A stretch of 64,000 nt of DNA from a virus. The position numbers were made by a program, and so were the translations under genes. The DNA is taken from the IMG/VR virus record IMGVR_UViG_3300042890_005336, positions 19,174 through 83,173 of that record, one strand, 5' to 3'. The notes under the pieces were generated by a model. That model was not told where the DNA came from. It ran no database searches and was given only the letters and a program-made list of their open reading frames with translations. Below are positions 21,201 through 28,709 of the stretch, in pieces (within the stretch, counting starts at the first letter, position 1; every line of letters begins with the position of its first letter).

Positions 21201-24200
21201 ATAATATTGCTACCAACCCTTAATTGATCTACAACCTGTAAATTACCATATGAACCATTACCAACAATAGAAGAAGTGTTAGCAAATAACCCTCCATCAA
21301 TTGTTAAATTAGTTAAATTACCAACAGACGTAATATTTGGTTGTGCACTTGCGCTTACTGTAATTGCTAAATTAGCCTGTGTTGCATTAGCGGCAAAGTT
21401 AGCATTTGTAGCACTAGTAGCAAAATTAGCGTTGGTAGCAAAGTTTGCATTAGCTGATAAAGTTGCAAAATTAGCATTTGCAACAGCACCTACTACATTT
21501 GCACCTGTGATGTTTGCTAATCTAAAACCTGAACCTTCAAAGAAATTAGCGATTACTACATTACCTAAATTAGCATTACCTGCTGTTAAATTACCTGATA
21601 AACCAAGTTGTATAGCACTCATTACTCCATTCAGAGTAAGAATATTTGCTGTTTTATTAAATGTTAATGCACCGCTACCACCAAAACTACCACCATCATT
21701 AAATTGTATTTCGGTGTTTGCACCGCCTGGAACCGTGTTGCTACCACCACCATTACTGACTGCTGCCCAACTTAAATTACCTGCGCCATCTGTACGCAAG
21801 AAATAACCATTTGAGCCACCTGCAATGTGTAATTCAGTGACTTCACCAAGATTAACATCCGTAGCGTTAAAGAAATCAACATTACCATATGCTATTAAAT
21901 TTGAACCAAAATTAGCAATAATTTCACTACCAACTCTAATTTGATTGACAACTTGTAAATTACCGTACGAACCATTACCATATACATTAGAAGTATTTGC
22001 CCATAACCCACCATCAATTTGTAAGTTAGTCAAGTTACCTAGCGATGTAATATTAGGTTGTGCATTAGTTGTTAATGTACCTGTTAATAATGTGGCACTG
22101 ACATTACCTGCACTGACATTACCTGTAACTGCTAAGGATGTTAATGTACCAACACTTGTAATATTCGGTTGAGCATTTTCTGTAACATTACCTGCAAAAT
22201 TAGCTACATTAGAACTTAATGCATAAGTTGCATTTGCTACAGTACCGCTAACATTCGCACCTGATACTGCATAAGCTACGTTTGCTGCAGGTACATTTCC
22301 TGTTACATTAGCACCACTTATGCTGCTTAAGAAATAACCATTTCCAACAAATACATTTGCGTCAACACGGTTACTTGTTAGTGTTCCTGTAGCAGGATTA
22401 AATTGTAAATGATCATCGCCATCGACTTGTAAATGATTGCCGCCAGGATTTTGAATCAATACAACATGGTAACTAAAATTATTTGTAGTTGATTCAACAT
22501 CTACAAAATTTGCGAAAACTGCGTTTGCTACAGGTCCAACTACATTTGAACCTGATACTGAGTAAGCTACATTAGCAAATGCTGCGTAGTTTGCATTAGC
22601 TACAGTGCCTATAACATTTGCACCCTCAATATTAGATAGTCTATTACCTGAACCTTGGAAAAAGTTAGCAGTTACTAAGTTACCTAGACCTGCATTTTCT
22701 GCTCCAATATTACCTGTAATACTTAAAGATGTACCACTGATTGAACCATTAACCGCTAAAGCATTAGTACTAGTATCAAAAGTAAAACCTGCACTTGCGC
22801 CAAAATTTCCTGCATCATTAAATTGTACTTGTGTATTTGATCCTGCAGGACTTGTATTGACAACATTACTTGTTATTGCCGCCCAACTTAAATTACCTGC
22901 ACCATCTGTACGAAGGAAGTAATTAGCTGAACCCCCTGTTATATGTAAGATTGATAAATTACCAAGATTTATATCAGTAGCATTATTAAAGGCAACATTA
23001 CCATATGCTACTAAATTAGATCCAACGTTAGTAATTAATTCATTACCAATCCGTGCCTGATTAATAACGCTTAAGTTACCAACAGAAACATTTCCATAAA
23101 TGTTTGCGGTGTTTGCCCATATACCACCATCCACTGTAAGATTAGTAAGATTACCAACGCTTGTAATGTTAGGTTGTGCACTTGCGCTCACGGTAACTGC
23201 TACGTTAGCTACAGTAGAATTTAGCGCAAAGTTTGATGTATTAGCAACGTTTGCTAAATCAGCATTACCTGCATATGTTGCAAAGTTAGCATTTGATACT
23301 GTACCAATGACATTAGCAGCAGCAACGGAAAATGCTGTACCTGCAAATGATGCATAATTTGCATTGGATACAGCAGGTAAATTAGTTAAGTTTGAACCAT
23401 CACCATATACATAATTACCGTAAACTACATTAGCAGTGACATCCCAATTTACAACAATGTAATTAGCGGTTACATTACCTAGGCTAGCATTACCTGCTGT
23501 CAGGTTACCTGTTACATCAGCACTAGCAGCAGTTATGTTATTACTAACAGTTTGAGTCGTTGAAGTTATTGTGTTTACAGTTAAAACGTTGGTGACGTAA
23601 TCATATGTAAACCCAGGATCTCCACCAAAATTACCCGCATCGTTATATTGTATTTGAGTATTTGCTCCTGCAGGTGTTCCATTACCACCTCCACCATTAC
23701 CTGCGGGTGCCCATGTTAAATTACCTGTGCCATCCGTTTGTAAGAAGTAACCATTGTTACCACCTAATATTTTTACATTACTAACGCTACCTAAATTAGA
23801 TAAACCTACAATATTTAAAGTTGTTATGTTTGCCAATGATGCTGATAAATTTGCTACAGTGGCTACGTTTATATCTGATGTAGTAAAAAAAGCTGTATTA
23901 ATACGATTGTTTGATGTACCAAATCTTACTGATGCATTAGTTTGTGGTATAATGTTTGCATTGAGTAAAATATTCGAATTTGGTTGATCATATAAGAAAT
24001 TTACATTACCTTCCGTTCTAGTAGGTAAGCTTACATTACTCCAAGCGTTTGATTCATCAGCCAAGTTAACAACAGTGCTTGTCTGACCTACAGCAACAAA
24101 TGCGTTAGTACTTCTAACAATACTTGTTAAATTATTAGTAAGTGGATCAGTGATACCTGTCCACGTTACTGCATTGCCATCTACACTTTTATATGTTTGT

Positions 24201-25045
24201 CCGTTAGCACCAACTGCCACTAATGTTAATACATTAGAAATTGTAGCATATGCAATACTATTGATGTTTAGATTTATGTTTGCGCTACTTGTTCTATTAG
24301 CCCAAGCAGTTAAATTTGGACTGTTTATTACTGTACCACTGTCACCAACTGCTGTAAAGTTATCACCATCAAATACTATGTCTCGTAATGTAGTAGATAC
24401 AGTACTATTACCACTTGTCCAAGCAATCGCATTAGAACTATAGATTAATGTTCCATTAGCACCAACTGCAACATATCCAACATTAGGAGATAGTGCTACA
24501 CTGTGTAAGTTTTCTGATGTACCCGTTGTACGTGTTGTCCACGTCACACCATTACCACTTGTCAATAACTTACCACTGTCACCTACAGTTACAAATAATG
24601 TATTTGCACTATCGAAAATTACTGCATTAAGGTTGACGTTGCTTGCTGTTATGGCATTAGCCCAAATAGCTCCATTATTGCTAGTAACAACAGTGCCATT
24701 GGCACCAACACCCCAAAAATTACCATTTGCAACAATAATATCATTGATTGTATTATTTGTTGGTAATGTTTGCTCTACCCAATTAGCTGTGGCTAAATTA
24801 CCAATTGATGTATAGGCACGTGCAGGGAATCCTACTGCTAATGTTACATTACCTTTTACAGCAACTGCCTGTAAATCATTTGTTCTTTTATATTGTACAC
24901 TGTCCTCAGGACCATATACATAGCTAAAAGTATTACCACTTTGTACTTCTGCAAAATTAAAATTAATTTTCTCAAAAGCAACACGAATTGGATCACCTGT
25001 TCCATCGTTTGGCAATTCGCCAATTTTAATAATTTCTAATGCCAT
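18206..25045 (-). CDS. Very large repetitive fibre/adhesin with N-terminal propeller-like repeats, 2279 residues
   Basis: The N-terminus MALEIIKIGELPNDGTGDP is a motif recalled from structural proteins of aquatic T4-like phages. Residues ~45-345 hold about six or seven repeats with TVVTSNNG- and VTWTTRT-like strands and an (A/V)VGxNGT turn, resembling BNR/Ycf48-like propeller blades. The rest is fibre: five (G)GGxNGYFLxTDGxGNLxW cassettes, each near GGxNTQ(I/V)QFND, and two long runs of a 24-residue repeat with the core GTVANANYAAFAG. A DPIINLGGGPNGAP module lies near 19900-20165. The C-terminal ~110 residues resemble other fibre tips here. A late box lies 31 bp upstream. It is probably a long tail or side fibre. 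Confidence 0.8.
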   Translation of the reverse strand: MALEIIKIGELPNDGTGDPIRVAFEKINFNFAEVQSGNTFSYVYGPEDSVQYKRTNDLQAVAVKGNVTLAVGFPARAYTSIGNLATANWVEQTLPTNNTINDIIVANGNFWGVGANGTVVTSNNGAIWANAITASNVNLNAVIFDSANTLFVTVGDSGKLLTSGNGVTWTTRTTGTSENLHSVALSPNVGYVAVGANGTLIYSSNAIAWTSGNSTVSTTLRDIVFDGDNFTAVGDSGTVINSPNLTAWANRTSSANINLNINSIAYATISNVLTLVAVGANGQTYKSVDGNAVTWTGITDPLTNNLTSIVRSTNAFVAVGQTSTVVNLADESNAWSNVSLPTRTEGNVNFLYDQPNSNILLNANIIPQTNASVRFGTSNNRINTAFFTTSDINVATVANLSASLANITTLNIVGLSNLGSVSNVKILGGNNGYFLQTDGTGNLTWAPAGNGGGGNGTPAGANTQIQYNDAGNFGGDPGFTYDYVTNVLTVNTITSTTQTVSNNITAASADVTGNLTAGNASLGNVTANYIVVNWDVTANVVYGNYVYGDGSNLTNLPAVSNANYASFAGTAFSVAAANVIGTVSNANFATYAGNADLANVANTSNFALNSTVANVAVTVSASAQPNITSVGNLTNLTVDGGIWANTANIYGNVSVGNLSVINQARIGNELITNVGSNLVAYGNVAFNNATDINLGNLSILHITGGSANYFLRTDGAGNLSWAAITSNVVNTSPAGSNTQVQFNDAGNFGASAGFTFDTSTNALAVNGSISGTSLSITGNIGAENAGLGNLVTANFFQGSGNRLSNIEGANVIGTVANANYAAFANVAYSVSGSNVVGPVANAVFANFVDVESTTNNFSYHVVLIQNPGGNHLQVDGDDHLQFNPATGTLTSNRVDANVFVGNGYFLSSISGANVTGNVPAANVAYAVSGANVSGTVANATYALSSNVANFAGNVTENAQPNITSVGTLTSLAVTGNVSAGNVSATLLTGTLTTNAQPNITSLGNLTNLQIDGGLWANTSNVYGNGSYGNLQVVNQIRVGSEIIANFGSNLIAYGNVDFFNATDVNLGEVTELHIAGGSNGYFLRTDGAGNLSWAAVSNGGGSNTVPGGANTEIQFNDGGSFGGSGALTFNKTANILTLNGVMSAIQLGLSGNLTAGNANLGNVVIANFFEGSGFRLANITGANVVGAVANANFATLSANANFATNANFATSATNANFAANATQANLAITVSASAQPNITSVGNLTNLTIDGGLFANTSSIVGNGSYGNLQVVDQLRVGSNIIANANSNIISYGAIDFTNATNVALGTNSSVRIGGGSNGFFLRTDGLGNLTWAAVSNGGGGTPGGSNTQVQFNNNGNFAGDSGFTYDAISNTLTVNGNIDSNVFNSNLLYVNANFYSGNASLGNLATANFFQGSGNRLSNIQGSNVTGTVANANYAAFAGTAFSVAGANVTGTVANANYASFTNTANTANTVAGANVTGTVANANYAAFAGTAFNITGANVTGTVANANFAAFAGNAVSVAAANVIGTVANANFAALSFQTQHINGANVLGEVANANYASYAGNATSVAGANVTGIVANANYAAFANVVVSSNQPNITTLGNLTGLNVSGNGLITGNLVVGGNLVYTNTTSLNVQDPIINLGGGPNGAPLTTNDGKDRGTLLHYYTTQPVDAFMGWDNSNGEFAFGSNVTNANDVITFNSLGNVRASTFIGNLSGTATVATVANTANSVAGANVTGNVANANYASFANVAYIIAGANVVGAVANANFAAYAGNVNSVPASNIVGIVANANYASFAGIAYSVDGANVTGTVANANFAVLAANANSVSGANVVGTVANANYAAFAGVAYSVSGANVTSEVANANYATFSGTAYSVSGSNVSGEVANANYATYAGTAYSVSGGNVSGSVANANYSNFAGTAYAVSGANVTGIVANANYAAFSNVANSAATVAGANVTGVVANANYAAYAGNTSFAANSTYANTAGNANVANTANVAVTVSANAQPNITSLGTLTDLTVSNLLSSGNISVTTNIGTSNLSATGNTTANNLGVTGLLSLGLTSTLRTFGNVNFANTANVSLGNVSNVKITGGINGYFLQTDGTGNLQWAAAGGGGGGNGTPGGSNTQIQFNDNGSFGGSAAFTFNKTSNTAALAGNLSANMFMLGSGMYHFSTSNVYFATTFSATANQTLFALPTPNLAGIDFTIISDDSSGNIRNIAKISAIVLGNTVNYNETSTLAINGYTGDFSVDYQAANMTQNAQVVLNFSPQSSNTMNHKMLITSYYA
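19130..20800 (-). repeat. 72-bp (24-residue) in-frame repeat runs inside the 2279-residue fibre gene
   Basis: Two runs, roughly 20290-20790 (seven units) and 19130-19870 (ten units), encode variants of SGANVTGTVANANYAAFAG plus four to five residues. The spacing is 72 bp: the GCATAG core at 19455-19460 recurs at 19527-19532. The runs are separated by the DPIINLGGG module. A few more degenerate units are scattered toward the N-terminus. Confidence 0.85.
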
Positions 25046-25076
25046 CTTGTTTATCCAAATTTATAGGGGTTTATCT

Positions 25077-25084
25077 TATTTATT
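25077..25084 (-). promoter_or_regulatory. Late promoter box AATAAATA
   Basis: AATAAATA on the minus strand, 31 bp before the ATG at 25045. It matches seven of eight positions of the late consensus and would start transcription of the long fibre block. Confidence 0.5.
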
Positions 25085-25114
25085 TTTTCTTTGCGTCTTT
25101 TGTGGTACTGAAGA

Positions 25115-25122
25115 CATAAATA
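25115..25122 (+). promoter_or_regulatory. Late promoter box CATAAATA, 6 nt before an ATG
   Basis: CATAAATA on the plus strand ends six bases before the ATG at 25129, and no Shine-Dalgarno lies between. With a T4-like start site six or seven bases after the box, the mRNA would begin at the start codon. Confidence 0.5.
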
Positions 25123-25128
25123 TCAAAT

Positions 25129-25473
25129 ATGTTATCTAAAACAATAAAACGCCCTATGTGCAAGGAGTGTAAGGTAAGACCTGCCCGAAAGTGTAGGATA
25201 AGTTCCCAAGGATTTACCACGTGGAGAAAATTTTGCAGTAGTTGTGATAGCAAAAAGTACAGGAAAAAAGTTATTAAAAATATTGTATGTGAAACGTGTA
25301 ACTTTGTTGCAAGTCATTCATGTCAGTTAGACTTAGTCAACTTAGATGGTGAATATAAAACTTATTGTGCAAATTGCAATCGTTTACGAATACAAAATTT
25401 AAAACAAAAGGCATATGATCAATATGAAATCACAGTTGATGCTACGGTTGATATCAGTCAAATAACTATATAA
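25129..25473 (+). CDS. Small Zn-binding protein related to HNH/endonuclease VII-type nucleases, catalytic residues missing
   Basis: A 114-residue basic protein with four CxxC pairs: C11/C14, C36/C39, C54/C57 and C80/C83. The phrase CETCNFVASHSCQLD and the later CANCNRLR match, from memory, phage HNH nucleases that read CxxCGFVAxHxCQLDxDHIDG... and CANCHRLK. Here the DH of the active site is replaced (LVNLDG), the Asn-rich loop is shortened and the His after CANC is Asn. So the zinc-finger scaffold remains but the nuclease active site appears lost. It may be a DNA-binding or regulatory relic. It is the only plus-strand gene between the minus fibre block and the desaturase, and has no Shine-Dalgarno. 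Confidence 0.7.
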   Translation: MLSKTIKRPMCKECKVRPARKCRISSQGFTTWRKFCSSCDSKKYRKKVIKNIVCETCNFVASHSCQLDLVNLDGEYKTYCANCNRLRIQNLKQKAYDQYEITVDATVDISQITI

Positions 25474-25475
25474 AC

Positions 25476-25499
25476 AAAAAAGGAATCACGAATGATTCC
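25476..25499 (-). terminator. Intrinsic terminator with UUCG tetraloop
   Basis: On the minus strand GGAATCA-TTCG-TGATTCC forms a perfect 7-bp stem with a stable UUCG loop, followed at once by TTTTTT. It ends transcripts coming from the protease/desaturase side, downstream of the 54-residue gene, and separates them from the fibre block. Confidence 0.85.
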
Positions 25500-25533
25500 C
25501 TAATTGCTCCCATCCCGATTGAGATAATAGTAT

Positions 25534-25698
25534 TTATTTTGTTTTTTCATTTTCTTTGACTTGTTTTTTAGTATTTTCTATTTCGGTAGAATAATTTTGA
25601 CTGATTACTCCAATTGGATCTTCATGATATCTATTTGCGCTTTGGCGATAAATCCATGGTGGTGTTTTTGAATTTGGTTTTTTATTTGTCCAACTCAT
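25534..25698 (-). CDS. Small hypothetical protein, 54 residues
   Basis: The ORF runs from ATG at 25698 to TAA at 25534 and is preceded by AGGAGA four bases before the ATG, the best ribosome site in this neighbourhood. The protein begins MSWTNKKPNSKTPPWIY, is hydrophilic and ends in a lysine-rich tail (KKQVKENEKTK). There is no membrane segment or known motif. It lies 9 bp after the desaturase stop and before a strong terminator, so it is the last gene of that transcript. Function is unknown. Confidence 0.65.
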   Translation of the reverse strand: MSWTNKKPNSKTPPWIYRQSANRYHEDPIGVISQNYSTEIENTKKQVKENEKTK

Positions 25699-25707
25699 AC
25701 TATTCTC

Positions 25708-26409
25708 CTATTTGCATTTGGCTAACCTTAAAAACATTAATAAATTAATCCAAGCATAACCATAGTCAAATTCGTACCATTTTTGACTTAGTTTTATACT
25801 TGCAGGGTCATTATGATGATTATTGTGTAATTCTTCTCCCCCAATTAAAATAGCAATTGGGAATATATTTTTGGATTTGTCATTGGTATTGTTGTTACGA
25901 TAACCCACGTAGTGCCCAACACCGTTAATAACACCAGCAGCCCAAAAAGGAATCCATGCCATTTGGATGAGCCAAATAACAATACCCCAACCGTTAAAAA
26001 TAAGGGTATTAATAATAAGAAGTAATATGATGCCATGTGTTGTATATTTACTATAAAGGTTATTCTCAATCCAATCATTAGGTGAACCTACACCATACTG
26101 ATTTAACATTTTTTTATCTTTTGATGCTTCGTTATATAACCATGCACCTAAAAATAAAACTTTTAATATACCAAAAACATGTGGACTATGTGGGTCACCT
26201 TCTTTTTCTGTATATCGATGGTGTTTACGATGTATAGCTACCCATTCTTTTGTAATCATACTTGTGGTCAACCATAACCAAAAACGCATAAAGTGAGTAA
26301 TAACAGGATGGAAAGTTACACCACGATGTGCTTGACCACGATGAAGATAAAGTGTTACACAAAGTATTGTTATATGGGTTGCTATTAGAGTATAGATTAA
26401 TTCTACCAT
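25708..26409 (-). CDS. Membrane fatty-acid (acyl) desaturase, short form
   Basis: A 233-residue hydrophobic protein with the three histidine boxes of the delta-9 acyl desaturase family that bind the di-iron centre: H23RGQAH28, H60RKHH64 and H195NNHH199, plus the helper His in NGVGH166. Hydrophobic helices lie near 5-22, 38-52, 125-148 and 150-165. The family introduces a cis double bond into acyl chains of membrane lipids using O2 and an electron donor. From memory the phrases TKEWVAIHRKHH and GGEELHNNHH match betaproteobacterial desaturases, which carry a longer C-terminus that is absent here. It is a candidate auxiliary metabolic gene. It lies between the virion-type protease and a small gene, with AGTAAATA seven bases before the ATG, so late expression is likely. 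Confidence 0.88.
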   Translation of the reverse strand: MVELIYTLIATHITILCVTLYLHRGQAHRGVTFHPVITHFMRFWLWLTTSMITKEWVAIHRKHHRYTEKEGDPHSPHVFGILKVLFLGAWLYNEASKDKKMLNQYGVGSPNDWIENNLYSKYTTHGIILLLIINTLIFNGWGIVIWLIQMAWIPFWAAGVINGVGHYVGYRNNNTNDKSKNIFPIAILIGGEELHNNHHNDPASIKLSQKWYEFDYGYAWINLLMFLRLAKCK

Positions 26410-26416
26410 GCTCTAG

Positions 26417-26424
26417 TATTTACT
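26417..26424 (-). promoter_or_regulatory. Late-type box AGTAAATA close to the desaturase ATG
   Basis: AGTAAATA on the minus strand ends seven bases before the ATG at 26409. It matches six of eight positions of TATAAATA. No good Shine-Dalgarno lies in the gap (CTAGAGC). Confidence 0.4.
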
Positions 26425-26451
26425 CTTAATGAAATTTAAATATATATGACT

Positions 26452-28068
26452 TTAGGATAAGGTTATTGCGCCATTTGTGACGCTTAAACCATTTGAAATA
26501 TAGCCATCAGTAGCTACATTGTATGGATTATAGATGATTCTGTTATTGCCACCAACTAACGAATAAGGAGTGTTATAACTTGTAGCGTTTCCAACATCAT
26601 ACATATTGTTTGTTGTACAATTTTGTATTAAAAAGTTTTTTGCCTGTGTTGGTGTTAAGTTAGGGTATGCTTCTAGTATGCAAGCCAATAATCCCGTAAC
26701 TTGAGGTGCAGCCATTGAAGTACCCGAAATTTTCATTAAATTATTATTTGAATTGTAAGGCGAGGGAACTACAGGAACACCTGAATTAGCAATATCATTT
26801 GATCCATTATTATCTTTAGATGACACACCCATTATAAAGGTTCCAGGCGCATAAACATGCACCCCAGGCCCTTGCTCACTGCTTGTATTTCTACGTTCTA
26901 TATTAGTTTCATATGCTGTTGATAGGTTACCTGCAACGATTGCGTAACGGGCACCTGGGCAACCACCACGGTGATATTGCGAATCAGAATAACCACCCCA
27001 TGTATTGTTATAATCAGGACCGCCAAATACTTCAATTTTAGAATTGTTATTACCCGCTGCAACTACAACATGGATACCTGCATTAACCATATCTAAAACT
27101 TCAGCCTCGTAAGTAGCTGAATAATAAGAATGGTAATACAATCCACCAATAACAAAACCCATCCAACCATAATTAGTTTTCATTTCATTTAGCGTTGTAT
27201 AATCAGTTCCACGATAATATGTTGTGCCACGATAAAAAATTTGTGAGGGTAAAAGTGAACTACCTTCAGTTACATATGATCCCCAACTCATATTAACAAC
27301 TGTGGGTCTTTTAAATCCTGTAGCAGGGTCAATTGGTTTATTAATATGCCATAATCGAATAACATCAAAAATATCTGTACCTGATATACCACCACCTTCA
27401 CTACCTGCTAAAGCATCAAACTTAACTGCATAAATTCGTGCGTTTTTACCCCAACCTTGCGTCAATCCTGAAGCAGTGCTTGCAACATGCGAACCATGTC
27501 CATCATAATCTAAGTAAAAATTTGCGCTTTGAGTGCCTGGTAAACCGCTTGCAGTATACCAATTGATTTGTTGTAATCTAGAATTTCCGTTACTATCTAA
27601 CCATTCATAATGCGTAGGGGTAATTCCTGAATCTTGTATAACGATATCCACTCCACGACCTGTTAACGTGTAGTCATAAGTGCTATTAATTGATGTTAAG
27701 TTGTTTGCAGCTAACCATGGGTCTGCTCGTCTAATACATCTTGCAAAAGCCCAATTCATATCTGACGATGTAATGTTAGATGTTTTAGTAAATGTATGTT
27801 GCTCAGATGTAGTTCTTCTAATAATAACGTTTGGATTTAGGTGAGGTGGAATTTCAACAGATTCTACTCGTGGGTCATTTTTAAGTTTTTCTGCTTCTTC
27901 ATCAGTAAGTGCATAATGAGTAATTCGTTCACTCATTGGACGATAGTTAGCAATATCTACCGATCTATCAGGAATTGTTTCGCTGCCATTTTGACTTAAA
28001 AGTTCATCATGTAAACTGTCAAAATCTGCAGCATCTTTTATAACGACAGCATACTCTTTTTGTTCCAT
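26452..28068 (-). CDS. Subtilisin-like serine protease (S8 family), 538 residues
   Basis: The catalytic triad is visible: Asp146 in IVIQDSGI, His191 in DGHGSHVAS and Ser451 in SGTSMAAPQVTG. Asn340 in VVAAGNNN is in the place of the oxyanion-hole residue. Residues 1-~110 are acidic and look like an inhibitor-type propeptide (TDEEAEKLKNDPRVESVE, as in I9 domains). No signal peptide is seen, so it probably acts in the cytoplasm or on the particle. The last ~20 residues (GYISNGLSVTNGAITLS) resemble fibre or structural tails, so it could be virion-bound. It follows two small structural genes and the capsid terminator, with AAGG before the ATG overlapping the preceding stop. The substrate could be a fibre, a host surface protein or superinfecting phage; this is inference. 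Confidence 0.88.
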   Translation of the reverse strand: MEQKEYAVVIKDAADFDSLHDELLSQNGSETIPDRSVDIANYRPMSERITHYALTDEEAEKLKNDPRVESVEIPPHLNPNVIIRRTTSEQHTFTKTSNITSSDMNWAFARCIRRADPWLAANNLTSINSTYDYTLTGRGVDIVIQDSGITPTHYEWLDSNGNSRLQQINWYTASGLPGTQSANFYLDYDGHGSHVASTASGLTQGWGKNARIYAVKFDALAGSEGGGISGTDIFDVIRLWHINKPIDPATGFKRPTVVNMSWGSYVTEGSSLLPSQIFYRGTTYYRGTDYTTLNEMKTNYGWMGFVIGGLYYHSYYSATYEAEVLDMVNAGIHVVVAAGNNNSKIEVFGGPDYNNTWGGYSDSQYHRGGCPGARYAIVAGNLSTAYETNIERRNTSSEQGPGVHVYAPGTFIMGVSSKDNNGSNDIANSGVPVVPSPYNSNNNLMKISGTSMAAPQVTGLLACILEAYPNLTPTQAKNFLIQNCTTNNMYDVGNATSYNTPYSLVGGNNRIIYNPYNVATDGYISNGLSVTNGAITLS

Positions 28069-28076
28069 AATTTACC

Positions 28077-28427
28077 TTATACTATGTTGCCATTTAAATT
28101 AACCCAATTATTGTTGGCGTAACCTTGAAATTGGTTGGTAGTGCTGTTATATACTAAGTCGCCATTCATTGGAGTAAGGTTCGCAATTTGTGCAGTTGTA
28201 AAACTTCTTAATCTTAGAGGAGAGTTTGTTACAACAACTGCAGCACCTGCAGTGAGGTTTATATTTGTATTGGAAGATAAAGTTGGGACACCATTACCTG
28301 TACTTGCAAAATTAGCTGCCAATACATTACCTGTAAAATTTATGTGCGGTGAACTCATATCAATGTTACCTGAGTTATCCGCAGTAAAAAATAATCCGTT
28401 ACTATTTGCTGTAATTGTGCTTGCCAT
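28077..28427 (-). CDS. Small structural (fibre-like) protein, 116 residues
   Basis: The sequence is Asn/Thr/Ser-rich and beta-like, with FTADNSGNIDMSSPHINFTG and a C-terminal block PLRLRSFTTAQIANLTPMNG then DLVYNSTTNQFQGYANNNWV. That end is, from memory, a common terminus of phage structural and fibre proteins. It lies 12 bp after the 63-residue gene and its stop overlaps the protease ribosome site, so the three genes form one transcript. It is probably a virion decoration or short fibre; no enzymatic motif is seen. Confidence 0.7.
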   Translation of the reverse strand: MASTITANSNGLFFTADNSGNIDMSSPHINFTGNVLAANFASTGNGVPTLSSNTNINLTAGAAVVVTNSPLRLRSFTTAQIANLTPMNGDLVYNSTTNQFQGYANNNWVNLNGNIV

Positions 28428-28439
28428 AATATTTCTACT

Positions 28440-28631
28440 TTAAGGTGGAGTTATTCCCCATGATGAATTACTTAATATGCTTATTGTAACATTAGCGTTT
28501 ACAGTTACAGGACTACTTTGAGTTTCTAACCCCGAATTAATAGTATAGTTACTAGTATAGGGATTAGGCAAAGTAATTTCATCTTGTACTCTAAGTCCAC
28601 CTGTTATTGTTAAGCCTGCTTTTACTAACAT
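28440..28631 (-). CDS. Small structural-type protein, 63 residues
   Basis: Begins MLVKAGLTITGGLRVQDEI and continues with an Asn/Thr/Ser-rich stretch ending SNSSWGITPP. It has the same composition as the fibre proteins but only 63 residues. It is first in the short transcript leading to the 116-residue protein, the protease and the desaturase. A late box GATAAATA ends five bases before the ATG and no Shine-Dalgarno is visible. Function is unknown; a minor virion component is likely from context. Confidence 0.65.
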   Translation of the reverse strand: MLVKAGLTITGGLRVQDEITLPNPYTSNYTINSGLETQSSPVTVNANVTISILSNSSWGITPP

Positions 28632-28636
28632 GATAA

Positions 28637-28644
28637 TATTTATC
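28637..28644 (-). promoter_or_regulatory. Late promoter box GATAAATA, 5 nt before an ATG
   Basis: GATAAATA on the minus strand ends five bases before the ATG at 28631 (TTATC between). It sits just downstream of the capsid-gene terminator, so it restarts transcription for the protease/desaturase transcript. A T4-like start site would coincide with the A of the ATG. Confidence 0.6.
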
Positions 28645-28657
28645 TAAGATATAATTA

Positions 28658-28686
28658 AAAAAAGGGTACTAAAAAGTACCCTTTTA
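28658..28686 (-). terminator. Intrinsic terminator after the major capsid gene
   Basis: AAAAGGGTAC-TTTTTA-GTACCCTTTT on the minus strand, followed by more T, lies about 25 bp after the gp23 stop. The stem is a near-perfect 10-bp inverted repeat, and its A/T flanks could make it work in both directions. Confidence 0.85.
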
Positions 28687-28709
28687 AACTTAAGATTCCA
28701 AATGTTTGA

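Noticed and set aside
3412-24815. Many plus-strand ORFs of 60-200 codons inside the fibre genes, rich in Leu/Pro/Thr
   Set aside because: They are antisense reflections of the Asn/Gly/Val repeats, repeat with the same period, and lack ribosome sites.
1-25045. Diversity-generating retroelement acting on the fibre tips
   Set aside because: No reverse transcriptase or template-repeat pair was seen in the window; variation here looks like module recombination.
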